Positions 16,743-24,715 of a stretch of 40,769 nucleotides of DNA are shown in pieces; the first letter of the stretch is position 1; the number at the start of each line of letters is the position of its first letter. The notes beneath the pieces are model-generated. The model made no database searches. It was given only the letters and a program-made list of their open reading frames with translations, and had not been told where the DNA came from. Source of the DNA: Variovorax sp. WDL1 (GTDB lineage: Bacteria; Pseudomonadota; Gammaproteobacteria; Burkholderiales; Burkholderiaceae_C); contig NZ_LMTS01000004.1 of assembly GCF_001541225.1 (NCBI RefSeq), positions 1-40,769 of the forward strand. Reading direction: 5' to 3'. A program made the position numbers and the translations under genes.

Positions 16743-18614
16743 TCACGCTCCGGGCGCTGCCGTCGTCGGCGTCGGCGTTGGTGTTGGCGTCGCCATCGAC
16801 ACGGGCGTGGCCTTTGGCGCCGGCATGGGCGCGGGCGTGGAGATGGGCCCCAGCGGCAGCACCGGCGCCGAGGCCGCGGAGCCCGGCACCACCAGGCGCG
16901 GGGTCAGCAGGTAGAAGCGCTCCATGTTGACCTGCTTCTTGTCGCTGTACTTGAAGAGGTTCCCGACGCCCGGAATGTCCTTGAGCACCGGCACGCCGGT
17001 GGTCGCGTTGGTGCGCTCCTCCGACGAATAGCCGGCGATCAGCAGGCTCGCGCCCTCGTCCACCAGCGCCTGGGTGTTGACGGTGCGGCGCCGCACGATC
17101 GGGATGCGGTCCACGGCCTGGCTGCTGAGGTCGCCGTCCACGATATCGATGGACATCATCACGCCGCGGCCGCTCTTCTCCTCGATGATCAGCGGCGTCA
17201 CGCGCACCGCGGTCCCCGCGGTAATGCTGAAGAGCCCCGCGTCCTGGAAGCCGTCGACCCGCACGTAGAACTCGCTCAGGTTCTCGAGCACGGCCTCGGT
17301 GTTGTCCAGCGTCATCACCTTGGGCCGTGCGACGAAGTTGGCGTCGCCGTTGCTGGCCAGCGCGGTCACGCGGGCCAGCAGGTAGTTGCGCGCGCTGTTG
17401 CCGATGGCGGCAGTCAGCATGCCGCCCAGCGGCGTCACCGGCTGGCCGCTGGCATTGAAGCCGCCGACCTGGCCGGCCTCGGAGGTCGCGCTGTCCCAGG
17501 TCAACGGGCCGCGGTCGCCGCGCCCGGTCTGGAAGTCGCCGTGGCGGCCGTGCAGGCGCCAGTCGATGCCCAGGCTGCTCAGGGTGTCGGAGCTGATATC
17601 CATGATCGTCACTTCGATCTCGATCAGCCGCGGGCGCACGTCCATCGATTCGATGAGGCGCTGGTACTGGCCCATGCGCTCGGGCGTGTCGCGCACCAGC
17701 ACCGCGTTCATGCGGGTGTCGGCCTGGAACTGGGGCAGTTCGTTGCCGAAGGCGGCCGGCATGCCCGCGCCGCCTGCGTCTGCGCTCGCCGGCCCCACGC
17801 CCGGCATCTCGATCTTGGGCGCGTTGATCGACTCGCCGCTGCGCAGCTTGATCTGCCGATTGGGCCCCACCGAGAAAGGCGCGCTGGGCCCGCGGCCGGT
17901 GCCGCTGCCGGGCGCGTTGCCGTTGCGGCCGTACAGGCTGCGCAGCACGTTGGCCACGCCCGGGATGACGGTCTCCTTGCCCGAGCGGTTGATCCTGAAG
18001 TCGGCGGCCCAGGCGTACTTCAGCGGGAACAGCCGGATCTCCGCGCCGTCGGCCAGCGCGCTGCGCTGGTCGGCGAGCTTGACCGCCTGGCGCACCATCT
18101 CGACGTAGCGCTTGGGCCCGGTCACATGCACGCTGGCATCGCTCTCGCTGATCGACAGCGGATAGCGCTCGTCGGAGATGCGCAGGCGCACCAGGGTCTC
18201 GGCAATGCGGCTGGCGTTTTCGGGCGCAATCGGCAGCACGTCGCTGCGCGAGTCGGCCGCCAGGTCGATGTAGAGGAAGGCCCCGTCGTAGTACCAGGTC
18301 AGCCCGTTGACCGCACACACGCTGTTGAGGATGTGCTGCGCCGGCCCCGAGAACTTGCCGCTGATCACGCCGCTTACCTTCGCGTCGATCACCGCCGTGA
18401 TGTTCTGCGAGGAGGCGAGCTCGCGCAGGAAGTCCGCCATCGGCTTCTCGTTGGCGACGATCTGGAAGGGCCGGTTGTTGTTCCAGCGCAGTTCGGCCGC
18501 CGAAGCGGGTTGTGCGGCGGCGAGCAGCAGCGTGGCCAGGCCCAGCAGCAGCCAGGCCTGTTGCCCGGCTTTGCGGGCCTTGCGCAGGGGCATGACGACC
18601 ATGGCCCAGCTCAT
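16743..18614 (-). CDS. sctC: T3SS outer-membrane secretin SctC
   Basis: This 623-residue secretin forms the outer-membrane ring. It has a Sec signal peptide (basic N-terminus, LLLGLATLLLAAA core, cleavage near ASA|AELRW), N-domains (WNNNRPFQIVANEKPMADFL, and ring-building repeats with DTRMNAVLVRDTPERMGQY), and a C-terminal secretin domain (~400-590) with VPVLKDIPGVGNLFKY. A Pro/Thr-rich tail follows the barrel. The ATG at 18614 overlaps the sctS stop by 4 bases and gives a proper signal peptide, so it is preferred over the long upstream frame. It is transcribed between sctS and sctD. Confidence 0.96.
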   Translation of the reverse strand: MSWAMVVMPLRKARKAGQQAWLLLGLATLLLAAAQPASAAELRWNNNRPFQIVANEKPMADFLRELASSQNITAVIDAKVSGVISGKFSGPAQHILNSVCAVNGLTWYYDGAFLYIDLAADSRSDVLPIAPENASRIAETLVRLRISDERYPLSISESDASVHVTGPKRYVEMVRQAVKLADQRSALADGAEIRLFPLKYAWAADFRINRSGKETVIPGVANVLRSLYGRNGNAPGSGTGRGPSAPFSVGPNRQIKLRSGESINAPKIEMPGVGPASADAGGAGMPAAFGNELPQFQADTRMNAVLVRDTPERMGQYQRLIESMDVRPRLIEIEVTIMDISSDTLSSLGIDWRLHGRHGDFQTGRGDRGPLTWDSATSEAGQVGGFNASGQPVTPLGGMLTAAIGNSARNYLLARVTALASNGDANFVARPKVMTLDNTEAVLENLSEFYVRVDGFQDAGLFSITAGTAVRVTPLIIEEKSGRGVMMSIDIVDGDLSSQAVDRIPIVRRRTVNTQALVDEGASLLIAGYSSEERTNATTGVPVLKDIPGVGNLFKYSDKKQVNMERFYLLTPRLVVPGSAASAPVLPLGPISTPAPMPAPKATPVSMATPTPTPTPTTAAPGA

Positions 18615-18877
18615 GGCAATGACGTGAGCGTGTGGAAGGCACGCTCGGCGAAGCGCATCACGTCGCGGCCCAGCCAGCCGGCCGTGGCGATGATGGCGAC
18701 CATCACCGCGATCATCCGGATCGACTGGCCGATGCTCTGGTCCTGCACCTGCGTCACCGCCTGCAGCACCGCCACGACCAGCGCGGTGACGGTGGCCACC
18801 ACCACCACCGGCAGCGAGATCCAGAGCACGAGCAGCAGGCCCTCGCGGGTGATGTCCAGGATGTTCTGCGGTGTCAT
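18611..18877 (-). CDS. sctS: T3SS export apparatus protein SctS
   Basis: This 88-residue protein with two membrane segments (~13-41 and ~52-70) separated by the conserved QAVTQVQDQSIGQSIRM loop belongs to the FliQ/YscS family. Four copies join SctR and SctT in the export gate. It lies between sctV and sctC. That is unusual, because sctS normally sits between sctR and sctT. It overlaps the sctC start by 4 bases. Confidence 0.95.
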   Translation of the reverse strand: MTPQNILDITREGLLLVLWISLPVVVVATVTALVVAVLQAVTQVQDQSIGQSIRMIAVMVAIIATAGWLGRDVMRFAERAFHTLTSLP

Positions 18878-18920
18878 GGGGCTGGTGGGTTCGCTCGGTG
18901 CGCAGGGGGCGGTTCATCGA

Positions 18921-20993
18921 TCAATGGGCTTGCGGATTGGTGACCCAGCCCACCGGCTGCAGGGCCACGTCCTCGTCGACTTCCTGGTAGGACAGCACCG
19001 GAAGCGTCGGCGCCACCGGCTCGATCAGGGTCTTGACGTAGCGGCGCACGTCGGAAGACGCGATGGCCACCACGCGGTTGGCGGTCGAGCCGAGGATGCG
19101 GCGCACCTGCTCGCGGATGTCCTGCGCCACGGCCGGGCTCAGCAGCAGCAGGTTGCCGCGCGGCGAGCGCTCGACCGCGTTCTGCACGCGCTCGAGCAGG
19201 CTGGACTCGAAGAGGATGGCCTCGAGCTGGCGGCTCGATCCCACGTAGCGGCTGGTGATGTAGCGGCCGAGGTGGATGCGCACCAGCTCGGTCAGCGCGA
19301 TCGAGTCCTGCTCCTTGGGCGCCCAGATTGCGAGGCATTCGAAGATGGCGTGCAGGTTGCGGATCGGGATGCCCTCCTGCAGCAGCCGGCGCAGCACCTC
19401 GGCGATGCGCTGCGGCGAGGCCACGCGCGCCACCTCGGCCGAAAGCTCGGGCGCATCGCGCTGCACCGAATGCAGCAGACGTTGCACTTCCTGCAGGCCG
19501 ATCAGCTCGCGCACGTTGCGGCGCACGGCGTGGTCGACGTGCAGGCCCACCACCTCGTGCGCCTCCCAGGTCCGGAGGCCGGGCTGCGCGCCCTGCACCC
19601 ACACCACGCGCGCGAAGGGGCCGAAGGGTTCGGCCACCTGCGCGCCTGCGGGCGGCGTGGTGGCCTCGGCCGGATCGAGCAACTGCCAGCCCGGCTGCAG
19701 CAAACCTTCGGACACCACCACGTCATGCACCAGCACCTGGTAGCCGTGCTCGGGCAGGCCGGCCGCATAAGCCAGTTGCAGGCGCGGGAACACCGGCCCC
19801 AGGTCGGACTCGACGGCGGTCTTGACGCCGGAGAGCTCCTGGTCGAGGGCATGGCGGTCGACCGCGCCGCGCAGCGTGTCGGACAGTCGCACCGCCAGCG
19901 GCGAGGCGATCGCATGGGCGCTCTCGCCCTCCTCCTCGTCGATGGCTTCGCGGTGCGAGATCCAGCCCGGCGTGCGGCGCCGCGCGCGCACGCGGCGCAT
20001 TGCGAAGCCCAGGCCGATGATCAGGGCCGCCAGCAGGCCGAACACCCACTTGGGGAACCCCGGCACCACCAGGAAGCTGGCGACCGCGATGCCCGCGATG
20101 ACGAGGGCGCGCGGATGTGCCATCAGCTGCTCGCCGATCTGGCTGGCGAGCTGCGCGTCGCGGCGCTCGCCGCTGCCCACGCGGGTGATCACGATGCCGG
20201 CGGCGATCGAGACCAGCAGCGACGGGATCTGCGAGACCATGCCGTCGCCCACCGTGAGGATGGCAAAGCGCTGCAGCGCGCCGGCAAGCGTCATCTCGTG
20301 CATCAGCGTGCCGATGGCGATGCCCGCGAGGATGTTGACGAGCGCGATGACGATGCTCGCGATGGCGTCGCCCTTGACGAACTTCATCGCGCCATCCATC
20401 GCGCCGTGCAGCTGGCATTCCTGCTCCAGCACCTGGCGCCGCTTCTGCGCCTGCGCCGAGGAGAGCACGCCGGCGCGCACGTCGGCGTCGATGCTCATCT
20501 GCTTGCCCGGCATCGCGTCCAGCGCGAAACGCGCCGCCACCTCGGCCACCCGCTCCGAGCCCTTGGCGATCACGATGAACTGGACGATGGCGATGATCAG
20601 GAAGACCACGCCGCCGACCACCACGTTGTTGCCGACGATCAGCTTGCCGAAGGTGTCGATGATGTGGCCGGCATTGGCCTGCAGCAGGATCAGCTTGGTG
20701 GAGGCGATGTTGAGCGCCAGCCGGAACAGCGTGGTGAAGAGCAGCAGCGAGGGAAAGGTGGAGAGCGACAGCGCCGAGGGCACGTACATCGCCACGATCA
20801 GAAGCACCAGGCTGATCGCCAGGTTGCTCGCGATCAGCAAGTCCAGGAGCGGCGTCGGCAGCGGCAGCACGAAGAGCGCCACCACCACCACCAGCAAGCC
20901 CGCGAGCAACAGATCGCAGTAACGGCCGGCGTTGGCGAACAGGTCGCGCAGGCTGCCACGGTACGGCGGCAAGGATCGGGCGGGGCTCGCCAT
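18921..20993 (-). CDS. sctV: T3SS export gate protein SctV
   Basis: This 690-residue FHIPEP-family protein is a nonamer that forms the export gate and docks substrates and chaperones. Eight membrane segments lie in the first ~345 residues, including the signature STFPSLLLFTTLFRLALNIA (~78-97) and HIIDTFGKLIVGNN (~110-123), followed by the cytosolic loop AEVAARFALDAMPGKQMSID. A complete cytosolic domain of ~335 residues ends the protein. It is the first gene of the minus-strand T3SS operon and divergent from sctQ, with a CRP-like palindrome in its leader. Confidence 0.97.
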   Translation of the reverse strand: MASPARSLPPYRGSLRDLFANAGRYCDLLLAGLLVVVVALFVLPLPTPLLDLLIASNLAISLVLLIVAMYVPSALSLSTFPSLLLFTTLFRLALNIASTKLILLQANAGHIIDTFGKLIVGNNVVVGGVVFLIIAIVQFIVIAKGSERVAEVAARFALDAMPGKQMSIDADVRAGVLSSAQAQKRRQVLEQECQLHGAMDGAMKFVKGDAIASIVIALVNILAGIAIGTLMHEMTLAGALQRFAILTVGDGMVSQIPSLLVSIAAGIVITRVGSGERRDAQLASQIGEQLMAHPRALVIAGIAVASFLVVPGFPKWVFGLLAALIIGLGFAMRRVRARRRTPGWISHREAIDEEEGESAHAIASPLAVRLSDTLRGAVDRHALDQELSGVKTAVESDLGPVFPRLQLAYAAGLPEHGYQVLVHDVVVSEGLLQPGWQLLDPAEATTPPAGAQVAEPFGPFARVVWVQGAQPGLRTWEAHEVVGLHVDHAVRRNVRELIGLQEVQRLLHSVQRDAPELSAEVARVASPQRIAEVLRRLLQEGIPIRNLHAIFECLAIWAPKEQDSIALTELVRIHLGRYITSRYVGSSRQLEAILFESSLLERVQNAVERSPRGNLLLLSPAVAQDIREQVRRILGSTANRVVAIASSDVRRYVKTLIEPVAPTLPVLSYQEVDEDVALQPVGWVTNPQAH

Positions 20994-21289
20994 GGTTGTT
21001 TCTGTTTGGTTTTGCTGGCCTTGCGATCCGGCGCAAACACGCCGGCCTCGAACGTGAAAAAGATCACGTCGCGGCGGACTCTAAGTGGCACCCTCTGTTT
21101 ACGGCAACCACGAGTTCTCGTAGGAACCCGCGCCCGTGTCGCATCCGCAGCACTACGGATTTGCGTACTACCTCGCCTGGGTTGCTTTCGCTAAGCTGCG
21201 CCGCGATGCGACAGCGGCCCGCTGCCCGCGCGGAAAGTGGACAGTGACAGGACCCAGCGATTTGCAGCGACTCTTCAACGAAAGCACGC
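20994..21289. promoter_or_regulatory. Divergent sctV/sctQ regulatory region
   Basis: This 296-base gap has no supported gene and contains the only evident divergent promoter region of the T3SS locus. For the sctV strand there is a possible sigma-70 promoter: TTGCCG (21107-21102) and TAGAGT (21083-21078) with an 18-base spacer. A CRP-like palindrome follows at 21052-21069. On the plus strand GGAACC (21123-21128), 16 bases, then CCGCAGCA resembles a poor hrp box. No promoter for sctQ was convincingly recognised. Confidence 0.45.
21052..21069. promoter_or_regulatory. CRP/FNR-family-like palindrome in the sctV leader
   Basis: ACGTGA (21052-21057), a 6-base spacer and TCACGT (21064-21069) form a perfect inverted repeat. 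This matches the GTGA-N6-TCAC core recognised by CRP/Vfr/Clp-type regulators. It lies just downstream of the possible sctV -10 box, so binding would more likely repress sctV, or activate sctQ from a distance. It is seen once in the region, and regulator identity is inferred. Confidence 0.5.
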
Positions 21290-22366
21290 ATGCCCGCGCA
21301 GGCCGCTGAGCCGGTGACCGAGCTCGGCGAGGCGCGCGCGCTGCCGCGGGCCGAGCCCGCGAACGTGCGTGCGCTCAACCGCCTGTACGGCGCGGCACCG
21401 CCGGGCGAGCTGGTGGCGCGCGATGTGCGCTATCGCCTCTCGTGGCGGCACGAAACGGGGCCGGTGCCCATGGTGCGCGAAAGCTTTCGCTTCAGGCTCG
21501 GAGCGCATGTGGGCCACCTGGGCCTGGATGCGCCGAGCCTGCAGTCCCTGCTGGGTGAACGCCGCCTCGATCTGCTGCCGCGCGAGCTGCGCTACATCCT
21601 GCTGGCCGACGCGCTGCATCGGGTGGCCGATGCGCTGGAGAAGGCGCTGCGCCTGCACTTCGAATGGCAGCCGCAGGAGGGCCCCGATGCCGTTGCGCCG
21701 CCCTGCGATGCGGAGCGCGCGGCCTTCTTCGAGGCCACGGCGGTCGAGGGCGGCGCGGCCTTGCGCGGCTTCGTCCAGTTCGACGACGGCGGGACGCTCG
21801 ATGCCTTGGTGCCGGCCGATGCCGAGCGGCACGCGGTACGTGCAAGCATCGTCTTCGATGCGCTGCGGCTGCCGGTTCATTTCGCGATCGGCAGCACGCC
21901 GATCCAGTTGCGCGAGATCAACAGCATCCGCGCCGGCGACATCGTCGGCATCGAGCAATGGAGCTCCTCGGGCGGCGCGATCGTGGTCACGGCCGCGCTC
22001 GGCGGCTCCGGGGGCCGGCAGCTCACGGCCTTTGCCGAGGGCTCGCGCATCACCGTTCAGCAAACCAGAGACAGCGCCATGAAAACAGACTCCCCCGCCC
22101 CCACCGCCGACGCCAGCGTCAACCTGCCGATCGATCGGCTCGATGCGCTGGAGGTCACGCTGCGCTTCGAGGTCGGCGAGCTGTCGTTGTCGCTCGGCGA
22201 ATTGAAGAGCATCCGCGCCGGCCACGTGTTCGAGCTCGGCCAGCCGCTCAATCGCAGCCCGGTGCGCATCCTGGCGCACGGCAACGTGCTGGGCAAGGGC
22301 TACCTGGTTGCGGTGGGCGACCGGCTGGGGGTGCGCGTGTCGGAGTTCGCGCCCGGCGAAGTCTGA
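21290..22366 (+). CDS. sctQ: T3SS sorting platform / C-ring protein SctQ
   Basis: This 358-residue YscQ/HrcQ/FliN-family protein forms the cytosolic sorting platform with SctK, SctL and SctN. The C-terminal half contains two SPOA-like domains. The first is around 195-258 (VHFAIGSTPIQLREINSIRAG) and the second around 285-352 (LRFEVGELSLSLGELKSIRAG, then LGKGYLVAVGDRLGVRV). Met264 (base 22079) begins a short linker just before the second SPOA domain and is a candidate internal start for a 95-residue SctQ-C. It is the first plus-strand gene and is followed after 17 bases by sctR. Confidence 0.95.
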   Translation: MPAQAAEPVTELGEARALPRAEPANVRALNRLYGAAPPGELVARDVRYRLSWRHETGPVPMVRESFRFRLGAHVGHLGLDAPSLQSLLGERRLDLLPRELRYILLADALHRVADALEKALRLHFEWQPQEGPDAVAPPCDAERAAFFEATAVEGGAALRGFVQFDDGGTLDALVPADAERHAVRASIVFDALRLPVHFAIGSTPIQLREINSIRAGDIVGIEQWSSSGGAIVVTAALGGSGGRQLTAFAEGSRITVQQTRDSAMKTDSPAPTADASVNLPIDRLDALEVTLRFEVGELSLSLGELKSIRAGHVFELGQPLNRSPVRILAHGNVLGKGYLVAVGDRLGVRVSEFAPGEV

Positions 22367-22383
22367 GCGGGCCGGCGGCGAAG

Positions 22384-23043
22384 ATGCAGGGCGGACTCCC
22401 CGAACCCCTCACGCTGGTCGCGCTGATCGTCGCCTTCGGCGTCGCGCCCTTCGTGGCGCTGATGGTGACCAGCTACACCAAGCTGGTGATCGTCTTCGGC
22501 CTGCTGCGCACCGCGCTGGGCCTGCAGCAGACGCCGCCGAACATGGTGCTGAACGGCATCGCGATCATCCTGTCGGTCTACATCATGGCGCCGGTGGGCA
22601 TGGACGTGGGCGACGCGCTGCGCCATCGAAACTTCGGCGCCAAGGGCGAAGGGCTCAACGACATCGTGGCGGTGATCGATGCAGCCAAGGCACCGCTCAA
22701 GGAGTTCTTGCAGAAGCACACGCACGAGCGGGAGCGGCAGTTCTTCCTGAAGTCCGCGTCCAACATCTGGCCGCAGGCCCGCGCCGAGCAGTTGCGTGCC
22801 GACGACTTCATGGTGCTGGTGCCGAGCTTCACCCTGAGCGAGCTGACGCGGGCCTTCCAGATCGGCTTCATCATCTACCTGGTGTTCGTGGTGGTGGACC
22901 TGATCGTGGCGACCGTGCTGCTGGCGCTGGGGATGTCGATGATTGCGCCGACGACCATTTCATTGCCGTTCAAGCTGCTGTTGTTCGTGATGCTGGATGG
23001 ATGGACACGGCTGGTGCATGGGTTGGTGTTGTCGTACCGGTGA
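22384..23043 (+). CDS. sctR: T3SS export apparatus protein SctR
   Basis: This 219-residue polytopic FliP/YscR-family protein forms the pentameric core of the export gate. Typical features are PFVALMVTSYTKLVIVFGLL (~22-41), LGLQQTPPNMVLNGIAIILS, the periplasmic loop with FFLKSASNIWP, and the C-terminal SELTRAFQIGFIIYLVFVV and SLPFKLLLFVMLDGW segments. The start at 22384 follows sctQ by 17 bases with a GGCGAAG site. It is the last T3SS gene on the plus strand. Neither sctS nor sctT follows, unlike most systems. Confidence 0.96.
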   Translation: MQGGLPEPLTLVALIVAFGVAPFVALMVTSYTKLVIVFGLLRTALGLQQTPPNMVLNGIAIILSVYIMAPVGMDVGDALRHRNFGAKGEGLNDIVAVIDAAKAPLKEFLQKHTHERERQFFLKSASNIWPQARAEQLRADDFMVLVPSFTLSELTRAFQIGFIIYLVFVVVDLIVATVLLALGMSMIAPTTISLPFKLLLFVMLDGWTRLVHGLVLSYR

Positions 23044-23241
23044 GCGGCACATCTGCGAACCCCCGAACGCCGCTTCGACGTCGACTGCATTGCACGCTGG
23101 CGTGCGTCAGCCAGTGCGGTCAAGAGCGGGATGGCCCCGACGGCTTGGTGGAGCAGAATCGGGAGGTCTCGTCGAATCCAAGGGGGCTCATGGCGCCGTT
23201 GGCGGGCCGGCGGGGCTTCTCGATCAAACCGGGGGACCACC
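23044..23241. other. Intergenic gap after sctR
   Basis: This 198-base gap lies between the T3SS plus-strand genes and the amidohydrolase. An open frame extends upstream of 23242 in it, but the amidohydrolase family does not need that extension and no ribosome-binding site supports it. A hairpin near the start (23092-23117) is listed separately. Otherwise I see nothing. Confidence 0.4.
23092..23117 (+). terminator. Possible terminator hairpin after sctR
   Basis: GCA..CTGGC (23092-23101) can pair with GCCAGTGC (23110-23117) around an 8-base loop, with a 2-base bulge. It stands ~50 bases after the sctR stop, where transcription of the T3SS genes should end. There is no T tract, so it may be only an RNA 3' end stabiliser. 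Confidence 0.3.
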
Positions 23242-24615
23242 ATGCATGACAGCGACCCTGAGGGCAAGCGTCTTCCCATCAAGCTCGACAGCACCTCGAA
23301 TGGCGAGTTCGCACCGGTGCCGCTGTGGCCGGCGAACATCGAAGCCAACCGCCTCGCACACGAGGCCGCGGCAACCAACGCGAAGCGGCTGGGATGCTCG
23401 AAGCGAGCGTTCCTGACCTCGTCCTGTGGCGCGGCCAGCACGCTGCTGGCCTTCAACGCGGCCAACGCCGCGGCCGGAAGGACCGGCGGCTTCTTCGAGC
23501 TGCCCCGCGACGCCGGGCTGGATATGCAGCTCGCGCGCGCGCAGGTCGGCCCCGCCAGGCAGGAGTTCATCCTCGACGTCCAGGGCCACTTCATCGACAC
23601 GCCGAAAGGCAATTCCAAGAGCGCAGAGGTCTTCCTCAAGGACGTGTTCATGGACAGCGACACCGACGTGATGGTGCTGTCCTTCGTGCCCTCCGCCCGC
23701 GACGCCGAACCCGTCACGATCCAGGCCGCCGACGAGGTCCGCAGGCTGGTCGACAAGCTCGAGGGAACGCACCGGCTGCTGCTGCATGGACGCGTCAACC
23801 CGAACCAGCCCGGAGACCTCGAGGGCATGGACGAGTTGCACGAGAAATGGGGCATCAGCGCCTGGAAGACCTACACGCAGTACGGACCGAGCGGCAAGGG
23901 CTACTTCCTGCACGACGACGTCGGCATCCGGTTCATCGAGAAGGCTCGCGCACTGGGCGTCAAGAACATCTGCATCCACAAGGGGCTGCCGTTCGGACGG
24001 CGCTCCTACGAGCACAGCCAGTGCAGCGACATCGGCGTCGTCGCCAGGCGTTACCCGGACGTGAATTTCCTGATCTATCACTCGGGCTTCGTCAGCACGG
24101 TGACCGAAAAGGCCTACGACGCGAGCGGCAAGAGCGATGGAATCGACACGTTGATTACGTCCTTGCGCAAACACCAGGTCAAGCCGAACAGCAACGTCTA
24201 TGCGGAGCTGGGCAGCACGTGGCGCTTCCTGATGCGTGACCCCGAGCAGGCGGCTCACGCCCTCGGGAAACTGATCGTCGCGTGCGGCGAGAACAACGTG
24301 CTGTGGGGCACGGATTCGATCTGGTACGGCTCACCGCAGGACCAGATCCAAGCCTTCCGGACGTTCCAGATCTCGGCGGAACTGCGCGAACGGCATGGCT
24401 ATCCCGAGATGACGCCTGCGCTGCGGGCCAAGATATTCGGTCTCAACGCCGCGAACGTGTACGGCTTGACGCCGACGGAAGTGAAGCGATACACCGCCCG
24501 CGACCCGGTCGCCCGAAAGCGCATGGCCTACCTGGAGAAGCCCGATCCTCACTTCAGGACCTACGGGCCAAAGACGCGACGCGAGTTCCTCAGGGGGTTG
24601 GATCCCGCTGTCTGA
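23242..24615 (+). CDS. Amidohydrolase-2 family metal-dependent hydrolase
   Basis: This 457-residue protein of the amidohydrolase/ACMSD-like superfamily hydrolyses or decarboxylates cyclic or aromatic carboxylates. Probable metal-site landmarks are LDVQGHFID (H116, in a QxH instead of HxH motif), ICIHKG (H246), LIYHSG (H280) and LWGTDSIWYG (D358). An N-terminal extension contains a Tat-like, hydrophobic stretch (KRAFLTSSCGAASTLLAF, ~54-71), which suggests export, although it is preceded by ~50 residues, longer than usual. The start at 23242 has a GGGGGA site 6 bases upstream. It is convergent with the GntR regulator and may belong functionally to the catabolic operon beyond it. The substrate is unknown. 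Confidence 0.85.
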   Translation: MHDSDPEGKRLPIKLDSTSNGEFAPVPLWPANIEANRLAHEAAATNAKRLGCSKRAFLTSSCGAASTLLAFNAANAAAGRTGGFFELPRDAGLDMQLARAQVGPARQEFILDVQGHFIDTPKGNSKSAEVFLKDVFMDSDTDVMVLSFVPSARDAEPVTIQAADEVRRLVDKLEGTHRLLLHGRVNPNQPGDLEGMDELHEKWGISAWKTYTQYGPSGKGYFLHDDVGIRFIEKARALGVKNICIHKGLPFGRRSYEHSQCSDIGVVARRYPDVNFLIYHSGFVSTVTEKAYDASGKSDGIDTLITSLRKHQVKPNSNVYAELGSTWRFLMRDPEQAAHALGKLIVACGENNVLWGTDSIWYGSPQDQIQAFRTFQISAELRERHGYPEMTPALRAKIFGLNAANVYGLTPTEVKRYTARDPVARKRMAYLEKPDPHFRTYGPKTRREFLRGLDPAV

Positions 24616-24688
24616 GCAGCGCAGCGGAGACTGTTGGCGCAAGAGGCTCTCACCCGGTACGTCTCAACGACTGGTTTCCGCTCGCACC

Positions 24689-24707
24689 GTCGATTCAGCC
24701 GATCGAC
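24689..24707. terminator. Possible bidirectional terminator hairpin
   Basis: GTCGAT (24689-24694) and ATCGAC (24702-24707) form a perfect 6-bp stem with a 7-base loop. It lies between the convergent amidohydrolase and GntR genes, 8 bases beyond the GntR stop. No T tract is present on either strand, so intrinsic termination is uncertain. Confidence 0.35.
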
Positions 24708-24715
24708 CCGGATCG

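Noticed and set aside
21123..21152. hrp box-like GGAACC-N16-CCGCAGCA upstream of sctQ
   Set aside because: The second half departs from the CCAC consensus, and no HrpL-type sigma factor is in the window. Kept only as a note in the regulatory region.
9746..21194. Other plus-strand open frames of 300-1200 codons opposite sctU-sctV
   Set aside because: They lie antisense to well-conserved T3SS genes and show no motifs. GC-rich codon use removes stops from the opposite strand.
21150..21195. PIP box (TTCGC-N15-TTCGC) upstream of sctQ
   Set aside because: TTTGC and TTCGC strings occur, but their spacing does not fit and no HrpB/HrpX regulator is seen.
23131..23241. Upstream extension of the amidohydrolase to 23131
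   Set aside because: The added residues are Arg/Trp-rich without family similarity, and the ATG at 23242 has a better ribosome-binding site.
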